A stretch of 64,000 bases of DNA from SZUA-35 sp964351995 (GCA_964351995.1 CAYGQE010000002.1:1-64000), one strand, 5' to 3'. Numbered from the stretch's first letter, positions 1 through 9,891 are shown. Program-made: numbers and translations. Notes: generated by a model from the letters alone, not told the origin.

Positions 1-596
1 GTGGTGCAGGGGGTGCCGTCGGGGTTGGTGGTGACGCCTTCGTCGCCGCAGACGGGGTCAACGGTCGGCCCGCTCGTGCTGACCTCGAAGCAGAACGTGA
101 TCTCGTTGGCTCGCATGCTTTCCGGTGAGCCATCGGTGGGCAAGTCGGGGCGGTGGTGGGCGCGGATGGCGACGGCTGGCTCGCTGAGCTCGACCGAACC
201 GAGCGACCCGATCCACTCACCGAACACGACCATGTCGGGAACGTCTTCAGTCGTGGTCGACACAGCGATGATGTCGCCGCTGGCAGACAGGAATTCGACT
301 TCGTACTTCTCGGAGAGCTGGGTGACGTTCACTCGGCTTGGGTAGCCGTCGGTCGCCCGGGCGGAGGGAATCGAGATCGTCCCTGCGGGAAGCGCAACGG
401 GAACGGCCGACGTTCGGTCGGCGATGCCGACCTGGAGCTGCTGTCCGCCGAGGTCTGCGGTCACGCAGGAGGTTTCAACATCGTCATCATCGACCTGAGC
501 ACTTGCTCCGACGGCAGAGAACGCCACGCCGAGCAACATCGCAAACGCTGCGAAGATCCGAATTCCGGTACCACTCTGCATTCTGACAACCGCCAT
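1..596 (-). CDS. Secreted protein of unknown function (3' end outside window)
   Basis: The reverse strand encodes about 198 residues running off the left edge. The N-terminus has basic residues, then a hydrophobic stretch (FAAFAMLLGVAFSAVGASAQ) typical of a Sec signal peptide with cleavage near ASA-Q. The mature part starts with an acidic run (DDDD) and has several cysteines (ETSC, TFCFEV, PVCGD), suggesting disulfides in an exported protein. ATG codons exist at 596 and in frame at 581; either keeps the signal peptide. I do not recognise the family. It is transcribed away from the dimethylformamidase-like gene, with a 172-bp gap that would hold both promoters. Confidence 0.7.
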   Translation of the reverse strand, partial: MAVVRMQSGTGIRIFAAFAMLLGVAFSAVGASAQVDDDDVETSCVTADLGGQQLQVGIADRTSAVPVALPAGTISIPSARATDGYPSRVNVTQLSEKYEVEFLSASGDIIAVSTTTEDVPDMVVFGEWIGSLGSVELSEPAVAIRAHHRPDLPTDGSPESMRANEITFCFEVSTSGPTVDPVCGDEGVTTNPDGTPCT

Positions 597-768
597 CTCG
601 TTCAGGATGGTGCCCGAGGTCACCATCGCCCACTCCAGTGCGGGCAATTGTAAGCCGGGAAAGTGAAATGAAAACGATGGGTGAATCGACTCCCGCAAAT
701 GATGGGTTCGGATCAGAGCAGGTTCGGCCGCCCATGACGGGCTCGGTCGATCGACCTAGTGTCGTCGG

Positions 769-2313
769 ATGGCAGACGATCCGACCTTTCACGACGACAT
801 CGAGGGGTATGCGGCCGAGCTGAGCTACCGAGTTGGCGATGTGGTGACGCTTCACGTCTCGACCCACGTCGAGCGATTCGATGCGATCGTTGAGCGGTGG
901 GGTGCAGATCGAGTGCAGGTGCTCGAGCGTCGAGATGTGGCCGGCGGTTTCACACCGCCGCCAGCCGATGCTGATGCGAACGGCTGTGATTGGCCCGCCT
1001 CGCTTTCCTTCGAAATCGATGCCTCTTGGTCTTCCGGTTTCTACCTCGTGTCCCTCGTCGCGCAAGGGGCGCCTGAAGGGCGAAACGTTGCTCATGCTGG
1101 TTTCGTCGTGCGCCCTGCCGAGCGAGCGGCTCGTGCGCTCATCGTGCTCGCCACCAATACATGGAATGCCTACAACAACTGGGGAGGTAAGAGCCTCTAC
1201 ACCGGGGGAACGCAGGTCTCGTTCCGTCGGCCGTTCGGTCGAGGCATGTTGTGTCGCCCGGATGTTGATCGAGACGACCGGAAGGCCAGGCCGGCTCGCT
1301 GGGGAGAGGATTTCGACGTCGACGGCGAGTTGTTTCAGGCTTATCGCTTGGCCAACGGCTACCCACCAGCCATTGGGTCCTCTGGCTGGTTCACCTTCGA
1401 ACGTCGCTTCGTCGAGTGGGCAGAGGGCAACGGCGTGGCGCTCGACTACGCCATTTCTTCTGACCTCGAGATGGGTGCCGAGGTCTTGGATGGGTACGAC
1501 CTCGTTCTGGGTGTGGGCCACGACGAATACTGGTCGGCGCCGCAGCGGGCGGCGATCGAGGGCTACGTGGCAGGCGGCGGCGACTACGCCAGTTTCTCAG
1601 GGAACACGATGTTTTGGCAGGTTCGCATCGAGCCGGCAACTGACGGAACCACGATGGTGTGCCACAAATACACTGCGCTCGACACCGACCCCGTGGTTGC
1701 TGCCGGCTCGCCTGAACTGATGAGTGGCATGTGGTGCGATCCAGTAGTGGGCAACCCCGAATGGTCGCTGCTGGGCGGTGGCTCTGCGTGGGGGCTCTAC
1801 TACCGCTTCGGCGCTGCGGTCGCCCGAGGCTCGGGCGGATTCACGGTGTATCGAGACGACCACTGGCTGATCGAGGGCACTGGTCTGCGATATGGCGACC
1901 AGCTTGGCTCACGACATGGTGCCGTTGGTTACGAGACCCTGGGGTGTCGCATCCAGTTCGATGACTACCAGCTCCCCATCGCTGCGCCGATGGACGGCAT
2001 GCCAGCTGATGTCGAGATCGTGGCGTTCACCCCCGCATCGAACATCGGGATGGGGGAGTACCCCAAGTCGATCTCGGCGCTCAACGATCAGGGTGATCTC
2101 GAGTTCATCGCCGGTCGCCTGTTTGGCCGAGTCGACGAGGACTCGCTCGCTCGGGTTCGCTACGGCAATGCGGTGATGCTCGTGTGTCGGCCGTTTGGGA
2201 CCGAGGGAGGCGAGGTCGTCACGGTAGGCACCACCGATTGGGCCTTCGGTCTTGTCGACGACGAACCAGTGCAGCGAGTGACGCAAAACGTCCTCGACCG
2301 ATACCTCACCTGA
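769..2313 (+). CDS. N,N-dimethylformamidase large-subunit-like protein
   Basis: A 514-residue protein resembling the C-terminal part of the large (beta) subunit of N,N-dimethylformamidase, an iron amidohydrolase that cleaves DMF to dimethylamine and formate. Family-like signatures are TNTWNAYNNWGG near residue 128 and VGHDEYWSAPQR near residue 250. The N-terminus (about residues 1-120) looks like a beta-rich domain. There is no neighbouring small-subunit gene, so the natural substrate may not be DMF. The ATG at 769 is the first start after a 172-bp divergent gap. The gene ends in a dispersed 27-bp repeat (2308-2334). Family call fairly sure; substrate unknown. Confidence 0.7.
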   Translation: MADDPTFHDDIEGYAAELSYRVGDVVTLHVSTHVERFDAIVERWGADRVQVLERRDVAGGFTPPPADADANGCDWPASLSFEIDASWSSGFYLVSLVAQGAPEGRNVAHAGFVVRPAERAARALIVLATNTWNAYNNWGGKSLYTGGTQVSFRRPFGRGMLCRPDVDRDDRKARPARWGEDFDVDGELFQAYRLANGYPPAIGSSGWFTFERRFVEWAEGNGVALDYAISSDLEMGAEVLDGYDLVLGVGHDEYWSAPQRAAIEGYVAGGGDYASFSGNTMFWQVRIEPATDGTTMVCHKYTALDTDPVVAAGSPELMSGMWCDPVVGNPEWSLLGGGSAWGLYYRFGAAVARGSGGFTVYRDDHWLIEGTGLRYGDQLGSRHGAVGYETLGCRIQFDDYQLPIAAPMDGMPADVEIVAFTPASNIGMGEYPKSISALNDQGDLEFIAGRLFGRVDEDSLARVRYGNAVMLVCRPFGTEGGEVVTVGTTDWAFGLVDDEPVQRVTQNVLDRYLT

Positions 2314-2334
2314 GGGGGTCGGGTCCTCTCAAGT
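2308..2334. repeat. Copy of a 27-bp dispersed repeat between convergent genes
   Basis: Begins ACCTGAGGGGGTCGG and ends CTCTCAAGT. Its reverse complement matches 9844-9870 at 24 of 27 positions. It overlaps the last codons of the dimethylformamidase-like gene and ends just before the stop of the convergent DUF1990 gene, a position suited to a bidirectional terminator or a small mobile element. Confidence 0.7.
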
Positions 2335-2336
2335 CG

Positions 2337-2879
2337 TCAGGTTTGGGTTGCAGCGACGACGCCCGCTCGGACAGAAGCGGCGTATTTCTGAATGAAGCGC
2401 TTCTGCATGATGGGGCCAACCGGGCCAGACAGCTTGTTCAGCAGCAGAGCAGGTCGAGATTCGCCGGTGATGTGCAGCCGAACGTCTCCGTTGTCGAGCT
2501 CGAGGCGAAAGCTTTCGACCCCTTGCTCTGGGTGGCCTGGAAGCGTTGCATACGTGAACCCGAAGGTCGTCTCGTCATCGAACACCTCGGTGATCCGACA
2601 GGCGAAGACGAGCGAGAGGCCGAGCACCCTGGTCCAAAGAACGACGTCGTTCCCGACCGCGAGGGCCACGGGTTCGACACGAACGCCAGCGCCTCGATGC
2701 ATCTGCCAGGCTTTCAACACGGTCTTGGCAGCCGCGAAGTCGGCTTCACCGTGCCCAACGATCTCGTCGAAGGCAAAGGCCTTGAACGAGCCATCGCCGG
2801 GATGAGTGGGACTGGCTGTTGATGCGTTCCGCATCACCTCGCCGAGGACATCGTTGCTCGGAGCCGTGAGGCGAATCAT
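2337..2879 (-). CDS. DUF1990 (UPF0548) family protein
   Basis: A 180-residue protein with the DUF1990 pattern: GHGEADFAAAKTVLKAWQMH in the first third, a central stretch about a value (AVGNDVVLWTRVLGLSLVFACRI), and FGFTYATLPGHPEQGVESF near residue 108. The family is widespread in actinobacteria and has no established function. The ATG at 2879 lies within one copy of an 18-bp direct duplication (2863-2880 and 2889-2906); the upstream copy supplies another ATG whose nine-codon frame stops inside this start codon. Convergent with the dimethylformamidase-like gene. Confidence 0.7.
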   Translation of the reverse strand: MIRLTAPSNDVLGEVMRNASTASPTHPGDGSFKAFAFDEIVGHGEADFAAAKTVLKAWQMHRGAGVRVEPVALAVGNDVVLWTRVLGLSLVFACRITEVFDDETTFGFTYATLPGHPEQGVESFRLELDNGDVRLHITGESRPALLLNKLSGPVGPIMQKRFIQKYAASVRAGVVAATQT

Positions 2880-2906
2880 GTGTGCCGTGCCGTGAGGCGA
2901 ATCATG
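2863..2906 (-). repeat. 18-bp direct duplication of the DUF1990 gene start
   Basis: The 18-mer GCCGTGAGGCGAATCATG occurs at 2863-2880 and again at 2889-2906, a 26-bp period. On the reverse strand both copies encode M-I-R-L-T-A. Because 26 is not a multiple of three, the upstream ATG (2905) reads nine codons and stops at TGA overlapping the real ATG (ATGA). Confidence 0.8.
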
Positions 2907-2947
2907 GCAACAGTGAAGCCGAAACGCTGCCGGACCGGCTGACTCGG

Positions 2948-3199
2948 CTACACCGCAAAACCAGATCGAGGTGGTGGGATTTGGTTGGTGGCGTCAAGGT
3001 TCTTGCGGCCGATCAGCAAATAGAGGATCGGGCCGACCAAGGCGACGAACACGATGACGAGCGCCCAGACGAGTCGCTCCTCCCCGGCTGCTTTCCACTG
3101 GGCCAACGGTCGACGAAGCATGTCGACGAGGGCCCACACCATCAACATCGGGGTGGCCAGAACTGGGAGGACGACGAGGCTCAGAAACAGGATGGACAC
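2948..3199 (-). CDS. Small PLDc_N-type membrane protein
   Basis: An 83-residue protein with two membrane helices, the second followed by LLIGRK. It matches the phospholipase D N-terminal (PLDc_N) domain: WALVDMLRRP, a basic loop, then LVWALVIVFVALVGPILYLLIGRK. Such stand-alone domains are common small membrane proteins of unknown role. I chose GTG at 3199 because AAGGAA sits just upstream and the residues following it (VSILFLSLVVLPVLA) start the first helix directly; an in-frame start at 3304 would add a non-helical 35-residue leader. Confidence 0.65.
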   Translation of the reverse strand: MSILFLSLVVLPVLATPMLMVWALVDMLRRPLAQWKAAGEERLVWALVIVFVALVGPILYLLIGRKNLDATNQIPPPRSGFAV

Positions 3200-3325
3200 G
3201 ACGGTTCCTTGATGAACCCCACGGGTCGTGAGGGTGTGGGATGACGATACGGGGGGCGACCCCGGCGTCAAGAGTTGCCGAGCACGTTGGCCGCATCCGG
3301 TCATACCGCCGACCGATCCGGGCGC

Positions 3326-4426
3326 TCAGGAAAGGGAGCGCAGGTCGACGGGCTCGGCAAAGCCCTTGAGTTCGCGCTTGCCTGCGGGGTCGAATTCATG
3401 AGCGGAGGCCGCCTCTGCGGTGGCAGCGTCGGTCAAGACTTCGCCTGCGGTCGCCTGGGCGGAGACTCGAGAAGCAAGATTCACGACCCTCCCGTAGTAG
3501 TCGCCACCCCTGGCCACCATCTCGCCGAACACCACGCCCGCCCGCGGTGTGGCTTCAGAGTTGGCGAATGCGGCAATCAACGAACGAGCGATGTCGAACG
3601 CAGCATCGGGATGGACCACGATGAACATCACCTCGTCGCCGATCAGCTTCACGACCCGGCCCCCGTGCTCGGACACCGCATCGGCAGCCTTGCGTTCGAA
3701 GTCGATGATGAACGCGCCGAGATCATCTGGCTGCATGGCATCGGCCATCGGGGTGTAGCCGACGATGTCGACGAACCCAATGGCCAGCTTGACGGTGGCG
3801 GCGTCGCTCGATGTCGCGGCGTTTCGGGATTGGTCGCTTCGCAGCGTGGCTGCGATGAGTTCGTGTCCGAGAAAGGCTTGCATCGCCGTCACTGCGTGGG
3901 GAAAGAGCTGAGCTGACTCCCAGTTCTTCCTCGCGTGCTCCAGTTGGGAAGCGCCCGCTTGATCAAGCGGTCCGCTGATGTCGATTCTGAACATCGCCGT
4001 CAGCGCCTCTGCCACGTGGCTCATCTGCGAGCGGAGCACCCGAATGAACGGATCGAGTTCGTCACGGGAGAAGAACGCCGATGCCACACCGAAGCCGGCA
4101 AAGGCCTCGACGTCGCCGTGTGTGAACGTCTCCTTTGGGTCATAGCCCGCTGCTTTGCACAGCTCGGCGAACGTCTTGTCGTCGAGGTCGGCTCGTTCTT
4201 GCAGTGTCGCGCTGTCCACACGTTGGCCTGGAACGAGGATCCGCAGGTTGATCGCAGGAACGACATCATCTGGGTGTGTGCCGATGAAGCCGGTTGGGTC
4301 AATGTCGACGGATTCGAAGTATTCCAGCACATCGAGGATTTCCTCGGCATCCGCCGCCGAGGGGTCGAACAACCCGAGTGCTTCCCATCGCTCGGCAGTT
4401 TGAGCGCGGCTTACGTTGTCAGTCAC
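3326..4426 (-). CDS. Class III adenylate/guanylate cyclase with regulatory domain
   Basis: A 366-residue soluble nucleotidyl cyclase. The catalytic domain fills roughly residues 210-366: the first metal aspartate lies in GFVDIVGYT (about residue 219), the second in KLIGDEVMF (about 263), and YYGRVVNLASR provides the Asn/Arg transition-state pair, so it looks active. The first half is helical and resembles the autoinhibitory region of mycobacterial Rv1264, including LRILVPGQRVDSATLQERAD. GTG at 4426 overlaps the stop of the upstream phosphotransferase-like gene by 8 bases, so it is the last gene of a coupled three-gene operon. Probable product cAMP; effector unknown. Confidence 0.85.
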   Translation of the reverse strand: MTDNVSRAQTAERWEALGLFDPSAADAEEILDVLEYFESVDIDPTGFIGTHPDDVVPAINLRILVPGQRVDSATLQERADLDDKTFAELCKAAGYDPKETFTHGDVEAFAGFGVASAFFSRDELDPFIRVLRSQMSHVAEALTAMFRIDISGPLDQAGASQLEHARKNWESAQLFPHAVTAMQAFLGHELIAATLRSDQSRNAATSSDAATVKLAIGFVDIVGYTPMADAMQPDDLGAFIIDFERKAADAVSEHGGRVVKLIGDEVMFIVVHPDAAFDIARSLIAAFANSEATPRAGVVFGEMVARGGDYYGRVVNLASRVSAQATAGEVLTDAATAEAASAHEFDPAGKRELKGFAEPVDLRSLS

Positions 4427-5348
4427 GGAGCAGATGGTGCTCGGTGTCGGTGTCGCTGTCCACCAACGCAGCGCGGAGAAACGCTTCTGTGCGTTCGATC
4501 ACCACGGGCGGGGTGAGATCGGTCCGCCCGACGGCGCGCCAACCAGCACCACCGATCGGGCCAGGGAGGAAGCTCATCGCTGGAGCCAGATCCCAGTACC
4601 GGTCGTAGGCGCCGTGGTCGGATTGCCTCAGGTACTCCTGGAGGAACGCATCAGCGCAGGTAGAACCTGCGAGCACGGTGAGGTTCCATCGGCAATGCCC
4701 GAGCTCGGCGTGGGGATGGCCGACACACCCATTCACCCAATCGACGATCTGGACTCGGTCGCCATGCCACAACACGTTGAGCGGGTGGAGGTCGCGGTGG
4801 AGGAGTACGGGCCGCGTCGTGGTCGGCATCGAGCGCCCTTGGAACGCGTGAATGGCTTCGGCCCACAGTTTGCTGTCGCCCCAATCGGGTGGCGTCAGTT
4901 GGGCCGACGCCCACGAGCGCCATGGCGGCAAGCCGTGTTGGGTTGGCAGCTCGACTCGGTGGATCCCCTGGGCGGCGGCGGCCAGTCGGACCACTCGGTC
5001 GACGAGTTCGGTGGGAGCGGTGACCATATGGCCGGGCACAAAGCTCATCAGCAGTCGCCCTGGTCCGGTGGCGATCAGCTCGGGGGCATTGACAGGCGAG
5101 CTGGCGAGGAGGCCCAGCACCGTTGCCTCGTTTTCGATCAGGTGGGGCTCTCGCTCGAGCCACTCGGTGTCGGTGATGTGTCGGCTCACCACGATGCGGC
5201 CATCGGCCAACTCGTGGCGAGTGACGACGGACGACATTCCGCCGATCAGAGCCGTTGAACGCAGCACCTCGACCCCGGTCACCTGCTCGACCCAAGGGCC
5301 GCCAGACTCGACTGCTCGGGCGTCGCCTGGTGTTGACGGGTCAGGCAT
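4419..5348 (-). CDS. Aminoglycoside phosphotransferase-like (APH family) kinase
   Basis: A 309-residue protein with the kinase-like fold of the APH/choline-kinase family. The catalytic loop is HRDLHPLNVL (about residue 184) and the metal-binding aspartate lies in QIVDWVNGCVGHP (about 202). The N-lobe has a beta-hairpin region (SSVVTRHELADGRIVVSRH). Members phosphorylate small hydroxyl compounds; homology does not give the substrate and antibiotic resistance should not be assumed. ATG at 5348 overlaps the upstream GNAT stop by 8 bases (ATGCCTGA), and the 3' end overlaps the cyclase start by 8 bases, implying coupling on both sides. Confidence 0.75.
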   Translation of the reverse strand: MPDPSTPGDARAVESGGPWVEQVTGVEVLRSTALIGGMSSVVTRHELADGRIVVSRHITDTEWLEREPHLIENEATVLGLLASSPVNAPELIATGPGRLLMSFVPGHMVTAPTELVDRVVRLAAAAQGIHRVELPTQHGLPPWRSWASAQLTPPDWGDSKLWAEAIHAFQGRSMPTTTRPVLLHRDLHPLNVLWHGDRVQIVDWVNGCVGHPHAELGHCRWNLTVLAGSTCADAFLQEYLRQSDHGAYDRYWDLAPAMSFLPGPIGGAGWRAVGRTDLTPPVVIERTEAFLRAALVDSDTDTEHHLLRD

Positions 5349-5892
5349 CGGGAAGTGGGTCGGTGGCCAGATGGGAATGCAGATGCATGTCGTGGAGGCC
5401 ATCGCCATGGATCGCCGATTGCCGTTTCACTCCCTCGGATGTGAATCCCGCTCGTTCGGCCACCGCGCACGAGGCGAGGTTCAGCGTCGAGTGTTCGAGC
5501 TCGATTCGGCCTAGACCATAATTGTGCCCCCAGCGTGTCGCCGCGATCGTCGCCCTCAGAGCAACTCCTTGTCGTCTCGCGTGGGGCAGGACCCAGTAGC
5601 CGATCTCAGCGATTCCATCTGCCAGTTGGGTGTGGAGTGCGCAGCGGCCGAGCACAGACTCGTCGGCGACGTCGATGATCGCCCAACCGCTCGACTGCTC
5701 GTTCGTCCAGGCATTCTGCGTCGACTCGATCCATGCTTCGGCCTGGTCGAGGGTGTGCATTCGCCGTGTGTGCCAACGGATGATGTCGGGGTCGCGAAAG
5801 GCGGCCAGCACCGCCGGGGCATCCGAGAGTCGCCACGGCCGGAGGGCCAGCTCATCGTCGATGTTCACCGTGGGCTGGACGGTGTCGCGCAT
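5341..5892 (-). CDS. GNAT family N-acetyltransferase
   Basis: A 183-residue acetyltransferase of the RimJ/RimL type. ELALRPWRLSDAPAVLAAFRDPDI is the usual N-terminal strand and helix; IGYWVLPHARRQGVALRA carries the acetyl-CoA binding loop, here RRQGVA in place of the Q/R-x-x-G-x-G/A consensus; LEHSTLNLASCAVAERAGF is the C-terminal signature. Start assignment is uncertain: ATG 5892 begins right before the domain, while in-frame starts at 5931 (GTG) or 5982 add an unstructured leader. First gene of the GNAT / kinase-like / cyclase operon; substrate not predictable. Confidence 0.75.
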   Translation of the reverse strand: MRDTVQPTVNIDDELALRPWRLSDAPAVLAAFRDPDIIRWHTRRMHTLDQAEAWIESTQNAWTNEQSSGWAIIDVADESVLGRCALHTQLADGIAEIGYWVLPHARRQGVALRATIAATRWGHNYGLGRIELEHSTLNLASCAVAERAGFTSEGVKRQSAIHGDGLHDMHLHSHLATDPLPDA

Positions 5893-6000
5893 CGTGCCAG
5901 CAGGTATGGCGTCGACTGTTGTTCTGGTCACGCAGTGATGATGACAGACCGAGCGCCTCGTCGGCCGTCGAATCGACTCCAACAGCTACGGTCTCCGCGA

Positions 6001-7263
6001 ATGACTGGCACCGATTTCAACACCACCGACACCAGCGGCCTCGCCATCGACATCGGCCGTCTTCAACAGCGTCTCGCCGACCTCGCAGCCATTGGTGCGA
6101 TCGAGGGCACCGAAGGCTGTGCTCGTTTGGCGCTGACCGATGAGGACAAGGCGGGTCGCGATCTGGTGATTGCGATGATGACCGACCTCGAGATGACGGT
6201 CACGGTGGATGGCATCGGCAACGTGATCGCCACGATGCCAGGTCAGATCGACGGGTCGCCCGTGATGTGTGGCTCGCACATCGACACGGTTCGCACCGGT
6301 GGCCGCTACGACGGAAACCTCGGTGTGTTGGCGGGTCTCGAAGTGGTCGAGGTGCTTCGATCAGCCGGGATCACCCCGTACCGTCCGATCGCCGTGGGCA
6401 TCTTCACTGACGAAGAAGGGGCTCGTTTCGCGCCGGACATGCTCGGCAGCCTCGTGTACGTCGGGGGTATGGCGCTCGAAGAAGCACTCGACATCACAGC
6501 GATCGATGGCGCCCGACTCGGCGACGAACTCGTTCGCATCGGCTACGACGGGCCGATGCCCGTCCCAGGCCCGACTCCGCATGCCTTCATCGAACTGCAC
6601 ATCGAGCAGGGGCCCGTTCTCGAGGCCGAGGGGATCACGATCGGGGCTGTCACCGGGGTGCAGGGCATCAGCTGGCAAGAGGTGACGGTGAGAGGTCAGA
6701 GCAATCACGCCGGCACCACTCCGATGAACCTACGTAAGGACCCCGGCTACGTCGCCGCTGCCTGCGCTGCGTTCATGCGAGAGCTCGCCATCGACCTCGG
6801 GCACCCGCAGGTGGCCACGTGTGGCCGTATCCAGTTCGCTCCGAACCTCGTCAATGTGGTCCCCGCCAGCGCCACGTTCACCGTCGATCTTCGCAACACC
6901 GATGAAGCCACGCTGCAAGAGGCCGAGCAGCGGTTCGCGGCGTTCTTGGCCTCGACCGCAGCAGCCGAGGGCTGCACCTACGACGTCGAAGAACTCGCCC
7001 GTTTCGAGCCGGTGGTGTTCGATCCTGCCGTGGTGGACCTCGTCGCCGACACCGCTGTTCAACTTGGCCACTCGGTCAAGCGCATGCCCTCTGGTGCGGG
7101 TCATGACGCCCAGATGTTCGCTCGGGTCTGTCCGACCGCCATGGTCTTCACCAACAGCAGAGATGGGCTCAGCCACAACCCGATGGAGTACACGGCACCC
7201 GATGATCTCGAGGCCGGTTCCAACGTGATGCTCCACGTGATGTTGGCACTGGCCGCCGACTGA
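6001..7263 (+). CDS. Zn-dependent amidohydrolase (allantoate / N-carbamoyl-amino-acid hydrolase family)
   Basis: A 420-residue M20-fold enzyme of the AllC / hydantoinase-carbamoylase group, which hydrolyses allantoate, ureidoglycine or N-carbamoyl amino acids. The dimetal ligands are all visible: H93 (GSHIDTV), D104 (GRYDGNLG), E138/E139 (TDEEGARF), H200 (ELHIEQGP) and H392 (LSHNPME); GQSNHAGTTPM is the lid-domain substrate motif. Full length for the family. ATG 6001 follows a 108-bp divergent gap from the GNAT gene. No other purine or pyrimidine catabolism genes are adjacent, so the substrate remains open. Confidence 0.85.
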   Translation: MTGTDFNTTDTSGLAIDIGRLQQRLADLAAIGAIEGTEGCARLALTDEDKAGRDLVIAMMTDLEMTVTVDGIGNVIATMPGQIDGSPVMCGSHIDTVRTGGRYDGNLGVLAGLEVVEVLRSAGITPYRPIAVGIFTDEEGARFAPDMLGSLVYVGGMALEEALDITAIDGARLGDELVRIGYDGPMPVPGPTPHAFIELHIEQGPVLEAEGITIGAVTGVQGISWQEVTVRGQSNHAGTTPMNLRKDPGYVAAACAAFMRELAIDLGHPQVATCGRIQFAPNLVNVVPASATFTVDLRNTDEATLQEAEQRFAAFLASTAAAEGCTYDVEELARFEPVVFDPAVVDLVADTAVQLGHSVKRMPSGAGHDAQMFARVCPTAMVFTNSRDGLSHNPMEYTAPDDLEAGSNVMLHVMLALAAD

Positions 7264-7309
7264 CGAGATCTGGCCCAAGCGATGCGGTCCGACGATTATC
7301 CTCTCGGGG

Positions 7310-7702
7310 ATGAGCGAGTTGCCTGAGCCCAAGTTCCGCAAGACCAAGACCGAGAAGTGGGCCGTGATGGCGCCGGTCGAGACCCTCGAGGCCGCTCTGG
7401 CCAGTGACGGCGTGGTCCAGGTGCTGAAGAAGTCCGGTGACCACTCCAAGTTCACGGTCGGCTCGCTCGGCAAGCCGTTCGACGTCGACGGCATCCAGAT
7501 GTGCTACGGCTACGCCCCGGGTGACGAAGACTCCGGCGGTCAGAGCAGCGGTGGCGCTCGCACTTCGGGTGGTGGACGTTCTGCACCTCCCCCGGAATAC
7601 CAAGGGCCGCCTTCGGAATCGCAGGCGCCGCCTCCATCACGCGATGAATCCGAGCCGATGCCAGAGTTCCAGGGAGACGATCAGTGGGACGACGCGTTTT
7701 GA
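7310..7702 (+). CDS. Conserved-type hypothetical protein with Gly/Pro-rich tail
   Basis: A 130-residue protein not matched to a family. Residues 1-75 look like a compact domain (KFRKTKTEKWAVMAPVETLEAALASDGVVQVLKKSG...). Residues 76-130 are low-complexity: Gly/Ser-rich, then Pro/Gln-rich, ending in acidic DDQWDDAF. No signal peptide or membrane segment. It sits alone between the amidohydrolase and the PLP protein, on the same strand, 46 bases after the former. Codon use matches its neighbours, which supports it being real. Confidence 0.6.
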   Translation: MSELPEPKFRKTKTEKWAVMAPVETLEAALASDGVVQVLKKSGDHSKFTVGSLGKPFDVDGIQMCYGYAPGDEDSGGQSSGGARTSGGGRSAPPPEYQGPPSESQAPPPSRDESEPMPEFQGDDQWDDAF

Positions 7703-7768
7703 TTTCGTGAAGAAGAACACTTCTGACTGGTGAGGCCCCGGGCCTTCAACAGTTTGTAGAGTGCTCGG

Positions 7769-9319
<1,551 letters not shown>

Positions 9320-9322
9320 TTG

Positions 9323-9406
9323 ACTCGGGAGGACCCGACCCCTCCCAAGTGAGCGATCAACTCCGTTAGTGAGCGAAGCGAAGTGCGGGGTCGGACCCTC
9401 CCAAGT
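9323..9406. repeat. Hairpin repeat with two inverted 20-bp arms
   Basis: Left arm 9323-9342 and right arm 9387-9406 are inverted copies matching at 17 of 20 positions; the right arm is GGGGTCGGACCCTCCCAAGT. The 44-nt loop contains ATCAACTCCG and GAGCGAAGCG, words echoed in the loop region of the 32772-32846 hairpin. It lies between two genes on the same strand. The arms are related to the 27-bp repeats at 2308 and 9844. Confidence 0.75.
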
Positions 9407-9434
9407 TCCCTGGCCCTTGTGTCAGGATGGGCTG

Positions 9435-9842
9435 ATGGTGAATCGGTTTCAGATCACGGTCGACGCAGCCAGCCCTCGTGCGCTCGGGGCGTTCTGGTGT
9501 GACGTGCTCGGCTACATCGAACAGCCGCCACCACCGGGCTTCGACACCTGGGAAGAGGCGCTCGACGAGATGGGTATCGATCGATCCGATCCTGATCGTG
9601 CCTTTGCGATCGTTCCGCCGGACATGGACGGTCCGCGCATCTTCTTCATGAAGGTGCCTGAGGGGAAGACGGCCAAGAACCGATGGCACCTCGACGTCGG
9701 CGTCGATGATCTCGACCAGCGGGTTGCGGAACTCGTTGCGCTGGGCGCCACCATGGTTCGCGAGTTCGACGAGCCCGACGGGCACTGGGTCACCATGCTG
9801 GATCCTGAAGGTAACGAGTTCTGCCTCCAGGGTCCCCGTTGA
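9435..9842 (+). CDS. Glyoxalase/VOC-like domain protein
   Basis: A 135-residue single-domain vicinal-oxygen-chelate-like protein. It opens with FQITVDAASPRALGAFWCDVLGY, the standard first module, has WHLDVGVDDLDQRVAELVALGA in the second, and ends DPEGNEFCLQ, the usual final strand with a glutamate that often binds metal. This glyoxalase_6 type is common in actinobacteria with unassigned roles. ATG 9435 is chosen because it starts the first beta strand; an in-frame start at 9369 lies inside the preceding hairpin repeat. Confidence 0.7.
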   Translation: MVNRFQITVDAASPRALGAFWCDVLGYIEQPPPPGFDTWEEALDEMGIDRSDPDRAFAIVPPDMDGPRIFFMKVPEGKTAKNRWHLDVGVDDLDQRVAELVALGATMVREFDEPDGHWVTMLDPEGNEFCLQGPR

Positions 9843-9843
9843 A

Positions 9844-9870
9844 ACTTGGGAGGGTCCGACCCCCTCAGGT
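9844..9870. repeat. Copy of the 27-bp dispersed repeat
   Basis: Starts ACTTGGGAGGGTCCGACC and ends CTCAGGT, one base after the VOC gene stop. It is the inverse of the copy at 2308-2334 (24/27 identity), and its first 20 bases equal the reverse complement of the right arm of the 9323-9406 hairpin. Imperfect dyad symmetry could fold as a short hairpin. Confidence 0.7.
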
Positions 9871-9891
9871 TGCGGGGGTTAGCCTGAGCGA

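Noticed and set aside
487..1521. Long open frame on the reverse strand (344 residues)
   Set aside because: Opposite the dimethylformamidase-like gene; no domain, GC-rich shadow reading with Arg/Gly-heavy composition. Similar shadows at 16514-17809, 22229-23617 and 35614-37266 were rejected for the same reason.
5341..5982. Longer GNAT start at 5982
   Set aside because: The added 30 residues (Arg/His/Cys-rich) lie upstream of the domain and close to the divergent start at 6001; 5892 preferred.
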